Source: Corynebacterium incognita (lineage in GTDB: Bacteria > Actinomycetota > Actinomycetes > Mycobacteriales > Mycobacteriaceae). From it: a stretch of DNA of 64,000 nt. The notes below the pieces were generated by a model. The model saw only the letters and a list, made by a program, of their open reading frames with translations, ran no database searches and was not told where the DNA came from. Positions within the stretch are counted from its first letter, which is position 1. Each line of letters begins with the position of its first letter. The stretch is taken from positions 1,364,001 to 1,428,000 of the forward strand of contig NZ_CP059404.1 of NCBI RefSeq assembly GCF_014217255.1, given 5' to 3'. This document shows, piece after piece, positions 44,563 to 54,404 of the stretch. The translations under genes and the position numbers were made by a program.

Positions 44563-45714
44563 GTGGCAAAAACTGAGGCGCAAACATCGACACGAGGCCA
44601 AAGCACTCTCTGGTCCGGACTCCTGGCACTCGCCGTCACCGCGGTGGGAGTGCTCCTACGCCTTGGCACCCTCTCCGTCATGGCCACAGCCAACGAAAGC
44701 ACCCTGGCCAAGGAAATGCAGTCGTGGGACTCGGTGTACTACCTCGAGATCGCGCGCCACGGCTACACGGGTGCCCATGTGCCCAGCGGGGACACCCCGG
44801 ACCATGAGGTCGCTCTGGCCTTCTTCCCCGGCTTCCCCATACTCATCCGCGCGGTCTCCACGGTCACCGGGCTGGAGGCGCTCACCGCGGCCTACGTGGT
44901 GAACTTCCTGGCCACCGTCGCCCTGGCGTGGGGTGCCATCGTGGTGGCGCAGCGCTTCGGCGCGGGTCGCTGGGCTCAAGCCGGGGCCGCCGCCGCAGTC
45001 ACCGGCGCGCCCATGGCCATCGTGTTCTCCATGCCGTACACCGAAGCCCTCTTCGGGGCCCTGGTGATCTGGTCGCTCATCGCTATCATGGACCGGCGCT
45101 GGCTCCTCGCTGGCGGGCTCATCGTGGCGCTCGGCTTCGTCCGGCTCACCGCCGTGGGCATGATCCTCACGCTGTTCGTCATGGTGGTGCTCACGGGGCG
45201 CAAAGACTGGCGGGCCTGGGCCGCGCTTGTTGTCTCGCCGTGGCCGTTGCTCGGCTACATCGCCTGGGCGTCGAGCCACCTGGAGCACGTCGGAGGGTAC
45301 TTCGGCAACCAAGACGAGCACTGGAACTCCGGCTTCGACTTTGGCGTGGCCACCGCGAAATGGGTGTGGGAGATCCTCATCACCGGCGACAACCTGGGTT
45401 ACGGGCTCAGCACGCTCGCCATCCTGGTCGTGCCGGTGCTCCTCGTGGCCACCTTCCGGGACTTCGCCGGGCACCGAGCTTGGCCCGTGTGGGCGTTCTC
45501 GGTGTTGCTGGCCGCCAACGTCCTGCTTGCCGACGGCATCATGCACTCCCGCCCCCGCCTCCTGCTGCCGGTCGCCATGCTGCTCATCCCGCTCGTGGTG
45601 CGGTGGGAGCGCCAGCTGCCGCGCTGGGGTTACGTGGCCCTAGTGGCCGGATGGCTGCTGTGTGGTGCGTGGTTCTCCGGCCACCTGCTCGCCGTGTTCG
45701 ACTGGGCCATCTAG
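44563..45714 (+). CDS. GT-C type membrane glycosyltransferase (PIG-V/mannosyltransferase-like)
   Basis: A 383-residue protein with about ten hydrophobic segments. After helix 1 comes WDSVYYLEIARHGY, the Trp-Asp-x-x-x-Tyr loop typical of PIG-V-like GT-C enzymes, then FFPGFPILIRAV. Such enzymes use polyprenyl-phosphate sugars at the outer side of the membrane, in corynebacteria often for lipoglycans or protein mannosylation. Acceptor and donor are unknown here. GTG at 44563 has AGGA upstream; ATG at 44554 is an alternative. Its 3' end overlaps the convergent DMT gene by 75 bases. Confidence 0.75.
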   Translation: MAKTEAQTSTRGQSTLWSGLLALAVTAVGVLLRLGTLSVMATANESTLAKEMQSWDSVYYLEIARHGYTGAHVPSGDTPDHEVALAFFPGFPILIRAVSTVTGLEALTAAYVVNFLATVALAWGAIVVAQRFGAGRWAQAGAAAAVTGAPMAIVFSMPYTEALFGALVIWSLIAIMDRRWLLAGGLIVALGFVRLTAVGMILTLFVMVVLTGRKDWRAWAALVVSPWPLLGYIAWASSHLEHVGGYFGNQDEHWNSGFDFGVATAKWVWEILITGDNLGYGLSTLAILVVPVLLVATFRDFAGHRAWPVWAFSVLLAANVLLADGIMHSRPRLLLPVAMLLIPLVVRWERQLPRWGYVALVAGWLLCGAWFSGHLLAVFDWAI

Positions 45715-46560
45715 GCGGGTCGTGGGTGTGCCCAGCGGGCTGCGGGACAAAATGACGGTGGCCGCGAACATGATGATGAGCGACGCCGCCATCACGCCCC
45801 ACCCCAGGGCCGAGCTGACTTGGAACTTCTCGTACAAGATGGCGTAGCCCAGCGCGAAGGCCACGATGGGCTCCACGATGGTCATGGCCGGCAGCGAGTG
45901 GGTTAGAGGGCCCGCGTGGAAGGAATATTGCTGCACAATCGTGCCCGTTCCTGCCCCGCACACCAGCGCCCAGAACTCCCACGAACCCACCAGCACGCCG
46001 AGCCCCTCGCTGGTGAAAATATCCACCACCGCCTTGGATAGTACGGCCACGTAGCCGTACACAATGCCCGTCACGCACCCGAGCAGCACGGCTCGTTCGC
46101 GGCGCAGGAAATAGGACAGGCCGGCGAGGGTAGCGATCGTCGCCAAGCCCACCGACAGTGCTGTCACCCAGTCGTGCAACGCCGGGCGCACCACGCCGTG
46201 TGACGGGCGGCCCAGCGTCACCAACACGGCCACCGCCCCCGTCAGCGCCAGGGACCACGCCACCTCTGACGAGGACATGCGCTTGCCCACGTACCACGCG
46301 GACAGCGGCAGCGTAAACATCAGCGACAGCACCAGCACTGGCTGTACGATGAGCAGGGTGCCAAAACCCAGCGCCACCACCTGCAGGGCGTAGCCCACGA
46401 CGGCGGTGGCGGTGCCGGCCCACCACAGGGGGCGTCGGATAGCGGTGGCCAACACGTCGCGCGGGGCGTCTTCTGCGATGCGGTGACGGACCACTGTGCC
46501 CCACGCGATCGTCAGCGCGGACAGCAGGGCAAAAACTACCGCTAAAGCATTGCTCGTCAC
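45640..46560 (-). CDS. DMT-superfamily (EamA-like) permease
   Basis: A 306-residue protein with ten hydrophobic segments arranged as two repeats, as in the drug/metabolite transporter superfamily; the second half has the EamA-like segment HSLPAMTIVEPIVAFALGYAI. Substrate unknown. The frame is open far upstream, but GTG at 46560 places the first helix at the N-terminus. The last 24 residues (Pro/Thr/Gly-rich) are encoded opposite the GT-C gene. Confidence 0.8.
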   Translation of the reverse strand: MTSNALAVVFALLSALTIAWGTVVRHRIAEDAPRDVLATAIRRPLWWAGTATAVVGYALQVVALGFGTLLIVQPVLVLSLMFTLPLSAWYVGKRMSSSEVAWSLALTGAVAVLVTLGRPSHGVVRPALHDWVTALSVGLATIATLAGLSYFLRRERAVLLGCVTGIVYGYVAVLSKAVVDIFTSEGLGVLVGSWEFWALVCGAGTGTIVQQYSFHAGPLTHSLPAMTIVEPIVAFALGYAILYEKFQVSSALGWGVMAASLIIMFAATVILSRSPLGTPTTRLDGPVEHGEQVAGEPRTTQQPSGH

Positions 46561-46696
46561 CCGTACCACCGTAGTGGATACCGTGGATAATTTGCGGGTG
46601 AGTGCACGAAAATCACCGTCCGGCGGCGCAGTAGGGTGTAGGTTAGGACACAACTCAACACACCGAGGGTGAGCACCGGAAAGGAATGAGACACGC

Positions 46697-49017
<2,321 letters not shown>

Positions 49018-49023
49018 TTTCAG

Positions 49024-49041
49024 GCCGGAGTTTATTCCGGC
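49024..49041. terminator. Shared hairpin between asd and the convergent permease
   Basis: GCCGGA and TCCGGC form a 6-bp stem with a six-base loop that overlaps the end of the permease gene. The stem is short and has no clear T run. Confidence 0.4.
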
Positions 49042-50342
49042 TTGGTGTGTTCGACGTACACCACGGACGGATCCGGATCCTCGCGGTCGTAATCCTCGAG
49101 CTCGTCGTCCTGTTCGAGCTCGTCGTGGATTTCCTCGGCGACGGCCTCCACGAACTCTGCGGAGGACATGTTGGAGGCCTTGGCCAAGCGACGCAGCTCG
49201 CGCTGGTTCTTTTTGGTGAAGCGCTCGCGGGGATCCAGCTTGCGCTGCACGAGCACGCGGGCGCGCTCGCGACGGTCGGATTCTTCGGAGAGCTTAGTTC
49301 GGTTGCTGATCCAGCCCCAGGCCATCACGATGATGAGCAGCACGCCGAGGTAGCCCAGGATGGGGTAGACCCAGCTCACCAGTGTCTGGAAGCCCGCGAA
49401 GGACAGCACGAAACCGATGATGCAGGCGGCCGCGTACACCTTGTAGAAGTGCTCCTTCTTGTTGCGGGTCAGGCGCTTGGCCATGGCGTAGAACATACCC
49501 ACCGCGGTGTTGAAGATCATGCCGAAGACAATGATGGTCATGACGTTGGCCAGCGCGGGGTTGATCTGTTTGATGAGCTCCAGCACCGGCAGGTCAGTAC
49601 CGTTGACCTGCGGCGCCATGAAGTACAGGGATACCACCAGCAGCGAGAGCAGAAGCAGGTACACCAGGCCGCCGAGCACGCCGCCCCAGCCCACGGAGCG
49701 AGAGTCTAGGAAGTTGCCGCCGATGACAATTGACATAGACACCGCACAGATGGCGTTGAGACCGGTGTAGTTCAGCGAGGAGATCCACCAGTTAGGCAGG
49801 GTGGTCTCCACATTCTCGGTGGCATAAGTGTGAGCCGCGGTGAGGCTCACGTCTGCGGAGGCGATGGAGTACACCGTGGCACCCACGATGAAGACGATGA
49901 TGAACGGCGTAATCAGTCCGATGACAGTGGTCACCTTGTCCACGTCCAGCAGGCCGGTCAGCAACACGAGCGCCAGGATGATGACGCCGCCTACCGCCGT
50001 CGGGATGCCGAAGCCCTGGTTGAGGTTCGAGCCGCCGCCGGCGAACATGACGAAGCCGATGCTGAACAAGGTAAGCAGTGTGGACCAGTCCAGCACCCGC
50101 GAGATGAACGGTCCGGATACCTTCCCGTAGACCGCCGTGTGCTCGTCCGCCTGGAAGTAGCTACCCAGCTGCAGCATCGCGATGCCTGCGACCATCATGA
50201 GCGTGGCCGCCACGGCCACGCCCCACAGGCCTTCGTTGCCGAAGGCCACGAAGTACTGCATCGCCTCCTGTCCTGAGGCGAAGCCGGCGCCCACAATCAC
50301 GCCGATAAACGCCATGGCAATTGCTATTGCGCGTTTGAACAT
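49032..50342 (-). CDS. YkvI-like membrane transporter with charged C-terminal tail
   Basis: A 436-residue protein. About ten helices occupy residues 1-345, with the opening AIAIAMAFIGVIVGAGFASGQE resembling the YkvI family (APC/LeuT-like), probably sodium or proton coupled. Substrate unknown. The final ~95 residues are cytosolic and strongly charged: basic at first (RRERARVLVQRKLDPRERF), then acidic (ELEQDDELEDYDREDPDP). ATG at 50342 places helix 1 at the start; an upstream extension is unlikely. Confidence 0.8.
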   Translation of the reverse strand: MFKRAIAIAMAFIGVIVGAGFASGQEAMQYFVAFGNEGLWGVAVAATLMMVAGIAMLQLGSYFQADEHTAVYGKVSGPFISRVLDWSTLLTLFSIGFVMFAGGGSNLNQGFGIPTAVGGVIILALVLLTGLLDVDKVTTVIGLITPFIIVFIVGATVYSIASADVSLTAAHTYATENVETTLPNWWISSLNYTGLNAICAVSMSIVIGGNFLDSRSVGWGGVLGGLVYLLLLSLLVVSLYFMAPQVNGTDLPVLELIKQINPALANVMTIIVFGMIFNTAVGMFYAMAKRLTRNKKEHFYKVYAAACIIGFVLSFAGFQTLVSWVYPILGYLGVLLIIVMAWGWISNRTKLSEESDRRERARVLVQRKLDPRERFTKKNQRELRRLAKASNMSSAEFVEAVAEEIHDELEQDDELEDYDREDPDPSVVYVEHTKPE

Positions 50343-50581
50343 GGTGGTTAAAAATTCTCCCAATCTACACGCGCCGAGTCCCCCGAACTTCTTCATCCAG
50401 TGGAGGCGGGGGACCCGGGTCGACGTTCGATTTATCACGTGTAACTGTTATCCACCCTAATGAAACCTGAGATATGAGACTCACCTCACGGGAGCGTGTC
50501 TGTCCCGCGGCGCGCGCCGCGCCGCCGCATTTGGACAGCTAATTATGCAAATACTGACCGGAAGTTAAGGGTTGGTAACAA

Positions 50582-51139
50582 TTAACGTGGCGGGGTCTTG
50601 TCCACTAGGTCCTTGCGCGCCCGTGCTACCCGTGAGCGGATCGTGCCCACCCGGACCCCGGCGATCTTGGCGGCCTCCTCGTAGGTGTAGCCCAGCACCT
50701 GGGTGAGGATGAGGGCCTCGCGCCGGGCGGGGTCCAGGGCGTCGATAAGCGCGCGGGCGTCGATCCACTCGCTCCATGCGCCGGGATCGCTACCCTGGGA
50801 GGGGGTGGTGGCGGCCGCGTCCTCGTATTCCACCGCGGACTTGCGCGGCCGCGCCATGTCGTGGCGCACGTTGTCCACCCAGACGCGTCGGGCTAGTGAG
50901 AGGAGCCAGGTGCGGGCGGAGGATCGTGCGGCGAACCGCGGCAGCGCGCTCATGACGCGCAGGTAGGTCTCCTGGGTGAGGTCGTCGGCGATGTCGCGGC
51001 CGCCGAGGTGGGCGAGCAGGCGCCAGACGTCGTCGTGGGTGCGGCGGATGAATTCCGTCAGCGCGGTGTGGTCACCGCGGCCGGCCTTGAGTGCCAGCTC
51101 GGTGACGTACGCGTCGTCTGCCTCGGAATGGTGTGCCAC
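50582..51139 (-). CDS. sigC: ECF sigma factor SigC
   Basis: A 185-residue ECF sigma factor. Region 2 includes LLAHLGGRDIADDLTQETYLRV and RTWLLSLARRVWVDNVR; region 4 is LDPARREALILTQVLGYTYE and EAAKIAGVRVGTIRSRVARA. Position between asd and katA matches the sigC locus of C. glutamicum, where SigC controls respiratory-chain genes such as cytochrome bd. No anti-sigma gene is adjacent. Divergent from katA. Confidence 0.88.
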   Translation of the reverse strand: MAHHSEADDAYVTELALKAGRGDHTALTEFIRRTHDDVWRLLAHLGGRDIADDLTQETYLRVMSALPRFAARSSARTWLLSLARRVWVDNVRHDMARPRKSAVEYEDAAATTPSQGSDPGAWSEWIDARALIDALDPARREALILTQVLGYTYEEAAKIAGVRVGTIRSRVARARKDLVDKTPPR

Positions 51140-51214
51140 CCATGTGAGATTACCAGCCCCGATGAATTAATAATCGTCACTTACTAGCCAACGGATTTTG
51201 TTCAGTGTAAACTA

Positions 51215-51239
51215 TAGGTTGTTAGAGATTGATAACCTA
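51215..51239. promoter_or_regulatory. Inverted repeat in the katA promoter, candidate OxyR or DtxR-type operator
   Basis: TAGGTTGTTA and TGATAACCTA (8 of 10 bases complementary) around five bases lie 22 bases before the katA start. Corynebacterial katA is known to be OxyR-controlled; the protein binding this repeat is an inference. Confidence 0.5.
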
Positions 51240-51261
51240 ATCCTTACATCGAGGAGGAACG

Positions 51262-52797
51262 ATGACCCCCGACAGCATCATCAACAAGGGCAAGCGCGAA
51301 CCCGGCGTCGGCCCCACCACCCGCGAGGGCGGCCAGCCGGTACCGAGCGAAAACGTCTCCATTACCGCCGGCCCCCAGGGCCCCAACGTCCTCAATGATC
51401 TGCACCTCATTGAAAAGCTGGCCCACTTCAACCGCGAGCGCGTGCCCGAGCGTAACCCCCACGCCAAGGGCCACGGCGCCTTCGGTGAGCTGCACATCAC
51501 CGAGGATGTTTCCGCCTACACCAAGGCCGCCGTTTTCCAGAAGGGTGCCGTGACCCCCATGGTGGCCCGCTTCTCGACGGTCGCGGGCGAGCAGGGTTCC
51601 CCGGACACCTGGCGCGACGTCCACGGTTTCGCCCTGCGCTTCTACACCACCGAGGGCAACTTCGATATCGTGGGCAACAACACCCCGACCTTCTTCCTGC
51701 GCGACGGCATGAAGTTCCCGGACTTCATCCACTCCCAGAAGCGCTTGGGTCGCAACGGCCTGCGCGACGCCGACATGCAGTGGGACTTCTGGACCCGCAC
51801 CCCGGAGTCCGCGCACCAGGTCACCTACCTCATGGGCGACCGCGGCACCCCGAAGACCTCCCGCCACCAGGACGGATTCGGCTCCCACACCTTCCAGTGG
51901 GTTAACGAGGCCGGCGAGGCTTTCTGGGTGAAGTACCACTTCAAGACCCGCCAGGGCTGGGAGACCTTCACCGACGCCGAAGCTCAGGAGATGGCGGGCA
52001 AGAACGCCGACTACCAGCGCGAGGACCTCTACAATGCCATCGAGTCGGGCGACTACCCGATCTGGGACGTCAAGGTGCAGATCATGCCTTTCGACGAGGC
52101 CGAGGGGTACCGTTTCAACCCCTTCGACCTCACCAAGGTCTGGTACCAGGAGGACTACCCGCTCATCCCGGTGGGCTACTTTGTGCTCAATCGCAACCCG
52201 GAGAACTTCTTCGCCCAGATTGAGCAGCTGGCCCTGGATCCGGGCAACATCGTGCCCGGCACCGGCCTGTCCCCGGACCGCATGCTCATGGCGCGCGCCT
52301 TCGCCTACGCCGACGCCCAGCGCGCCCGCATCGGCGCAAACTACCGCCACCTGCCGGTCAACCAGTCCGTCAACCCGGTGAACACTTACGAGCATGAGGG
52401 CCACATGCAGTACCACTTCAACGGCGCTGCCGACCCCACCTACTCGCCGAACCGCTACTCCAAGGGCGCCGGCTACCTCGACGACGGTCGCACCTCCGGC
52501 TCGGGCCGCGACCTCGGCGCGGCGGGCGACCTGTACGTGAACCCGGACCCGCACGGCACGGACCTCACCCGCGCGGCCTACGTGCAGCACCCGGAGGACG
52601 GCGACTTCGTCCAGGCAGGCAAGCTCTACCGCGAGGTCTTCGACGACGCACAGCGCGAGCGCTTCATCACCAACGTGGTGGGCGCCATGCAGGGCGTCTC
52701 CACGGAGACCGAAGAGCGCGTCTACGCCTACTGGAGCCAGGTCGACGAAACCCTGGGTGCGCGCCTGCGCGAGGCGTACAAGGCGTCGCACAGCTAG
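51262..52797 (+). CDS. katA: Heme catalase KatA
   Basis: A 511-residue clade-type monofunctional catalase. Distal His67 is in ERNPHAKGHGAFG, the RFSTVAGEQGSPDT and DVHGFALRFYTTEGNFD blocks are canonical, the distal Asn is in VGNNTPTFF, and the proximal heme Tyr is in RAFAYADAQRARIG. GAGGAGGAACG precedes the ATG. No signal peptide. A terminator hairpin follows. Confidence 0.97.
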   Translation: MTPDSIINKGKREPGVGPTTREGGQPVPSENVSITAGPQGPNVLNDLHLIEKLAHFNRERVPERNPHAKGHGAFGELHITEDVSAYTKAAVFQKGAVTPMVARFSTVAGEQGSPDTWRDVHGFALRFYTTEGNFDIVGNNTPTFFLRDGMKFPDFIHSQKRLGRNGLRDADMQWDFWTRTPESAHQVTYLMGDRGTPKTSRHQDGFGSHTFQWVNEAGEAFWVKYHFKTRQGWETFTDAEAQEMAGKNADYQREDLYNAIESGDYPIWDVKVQIMPFDEAEGYRFNPFDLTKVWYQEDYPLIPVGYFVLNRNPENFFAQIEQLALDPGNIVPGTGLSPDRMLMARAFAYADAQRARIGANYRHLPVNQSVNPVNTYEHEGHMQYHFNGAADPTYSPNRYSKGAGYLDDGRTSGSGRDLGAAGDLYVNPDPHGTDLTRAAYVQHPEDGDFVQAGKLYREVFDDAQRERFITNVVGAMQGVSTETEERVYAYWSQVDETLGARLREAYKASHS

Positions 52798-52813
52798 GCG
52801 CTGAAAAATGACG

Positions 52814-52841
52814 AAACCCGCAGTGTAAAAACTGCGGGTTT
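52814..52841. terminator. Bidirectional terminator of katA and tRNA-Pro
   Basis: AAACCCGCAGT and ACTGCGGGTTT form an 11-bp perfect stem with a six-base loop between two convergent transcripts. Confidence 0.85.
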
Positions 52842-52842
52842 G

Positions 52843-52919
52843 TGGTCGGGATAACAGGATTTGAACCTGCGACCTCCTCGTCCCGAACGAGGCGCGCTAC
52901 CAAGCTGCGCCATATCCCG
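52843..52919 (-). tRNA. tRNA-Pro(CGG)
   Basis: Minus strand. Acceptor CGGGATA pairs with TATCCCG, discriminator A and encoded CCA, anticodon loop TTCGGGA with CGG, T arm AGGTTCAAATCCT. Confidence 0.95.
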
Positions 52920-52978
52920 TGGTGCCCTTCTATATTAGGGCCCCCGCCGGATATGGCCAAAACGCCAGCTAGTCGCCT

Positions 52979-53884
52979 TTAGCGTTCCCGCTCAGTGATG
53001 CGGATCAGGGTGGCAGACGGGCGGCAGAAAACGCGGAAGGGCACGAACTTGGACGCGCCCAGCCCGTTGGACACGTGCATCTTCATGGCGCCGAAATCAC
53101 TCAAGCCATTCGCCCGGGCGCGGTCGATGCCGCAGTTGGTGACGATCGCCTTCTCCCCGGGCAGGCACAGCTGCCCGCCGTGGGTGTGCCCGGACAGTGA
53201 GAGCTGGTAACCGTCCGCCGCGAACTTCTCCAGCACCCGCGGCTCGGGCGCGTGCAGCAGCGCCAACGCGAGGTCCGCATCCGGGTTGGGGGCGCCGGCC
53301 ACCTCGGAATAGTTGTCCAGGTCGTGGTGCGGATCGTCCACGCCGGCCACCGCTAGGCGCACGTCGCCGACCTTAAACTCCAGGCGATTCTGGTTCGCGT
53401 CCTGCCAGCCGCGCTCGATAAACGCCGCCCGCATGCCCTGCCACGGCAGGTCCTGGTACGACGGCGCCCGCTTCTTGCCCAGCAGGTAATTGAACGGGTT
53501 CGCCGGGCGAGGCGCCCAGTAGTCATTGGTGCCAAACACAAACAGCCCCGGGCGGTTGAGCAGCGGATCCAGGGCGCGCAGCACGTCCGGCACGCCGCCG
53601 AAATCAGACAGGTTGTCGCCGGTGTTGACCACTAGGTCGGGGTTGAGTGAATCCAGCGCGGAGACCCACGCCACTTTGTCCTCCTGGCCGGGGATCATAT
53701 GCAAATCGCTGACGTGCAACAGTCGGAACTCCTCCCGACCGCGCAGGCTGCCCGGCTCCAGGAGGGGGACGGTGACCTGCTTGAGCCGGAAGCGGCGGGT
53801 CTGGGCGTTGGCCCACGCGAGCGTCGCCACGCCAGCGGCGCCCACGGCCGCGCTTGCAAGGAGTGCAATAGAAGATTTTTTCAC
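52979..53884 (-). CDS. Membrane-anchored calcineurin-like metallophosphoesterase
   Basis: A 301-residue protein beginning with a hydrophobic helix (SSIALLASAAVGAAGVATL), then the metallophosphoesterase motifs HVSDLHM, VNTGDNLSD, FGTNDYW (Asn-Asp instead of Asn-His-Glu) and GHTHGGQL. It belongs to the YkuE-like group, whose members act at the membrane; substrate unknown. GTG start preceded by GGGAG. It is divergent from the yqeY gene with 40 bases between starts. Confidence 0.87.
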   Translation of the reverse strand: MKKSSIALLASAAVGAAGVATLAWANAQTRRFRLKQVTVPLLEPGSLRGREEFRLLHVSDLHMIPGQEDKVAWVSALDSLNPDLVVNTGDNLSDFGGVPDVLRALDPLLNRPGLFVFGTNDYWAPRPANPFNYLLGKKRAPSYQDLPWQGMRAAFIERGWQDANQNRLEFKVGDVRLAVAGVDDPHHDLDNYSEVAGAPNPDADLALALLHAPEPRVLEKFAADGYQLSLSGHTHGGQLCLPGEKAIVTNCGIDRARANGLSDFGAMKMHVSNGLGASKFVPFRVFCRPSATLIRITERER

Positions 53885-53924
53885 GGCTCCCAGCCTACCT
53901 GGGAGTGCGGGTAAGTTTGGGAGC

Positions 53925-54404
53925 ATGACTCAAGCACAAGAATCCCTGAAAGAGACCATGCGCGCCGACCTCAAGACGGCCATGAAGGCCCGCGAGAAGG
54001 AGCGTACCGCCGCCATCCGTGCCTTGCTCGCGGCCATCCAGGCCGAGGAGACCAACGGCGGGCGCCACGAGCTCAGCGATGACGAGATCCTCAAGGTCGT
54101 CGCCCGCGAAATTAAAAAGCGCAAGGAGGCCGCGGAGATGTACGAGTCCAACGGCCGCCCGGAGCTGGCGGAGGCCGAGCTTGTCGACGTCCCGTTCTTC
54201 GAGTCCTACCAGCCCGAGCAGCTTGATGACGCCGGGGTGGCGCAGCTCGTGGATCAGGCCGTCGCCGCGGTGGCTGAGGAGACCGGCGCCGAGGTGACCA
54301 TGAAGCAGATGGGGCAGGTCATGGCGAAGGCCAACGCACTCGCCGCCGGCCGCGCAGACGGCAAACGCCTGTCCGCGGCCGTCAAGGAGCGCCTGCAGGC
54401 CTAG
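53925..54404 (+). CDS. GatB/YqeY domain protein
   Basis: A 159-residue helical protein of the YqeY family, related to the tail domain of GatB of the tRNA amidotransferase. LKETMRADLKTAMKAREKER opens the domain, LSDDEILKVVAREIKKRKEA follows and MGQVMAKANALAAGRADGK ends it. It may bind tRNA, but function is unknown. Its stop shares CTAG with the convergent ponA stop. Confidence 0.9.
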   Translation: MTQAQESLKETMRADLKTAMKAREKERTAAIRALLAAIQAEETNGGRHELSDDEILKVVAREIKKRKEAAEMYESNGRPELAEAELVDVPFFESYQPEQLDDAGVAQLVDQAVAAVAEETGAEVTMKQMGQVMAKANALAAGRADGKRLSAAVKERLQA

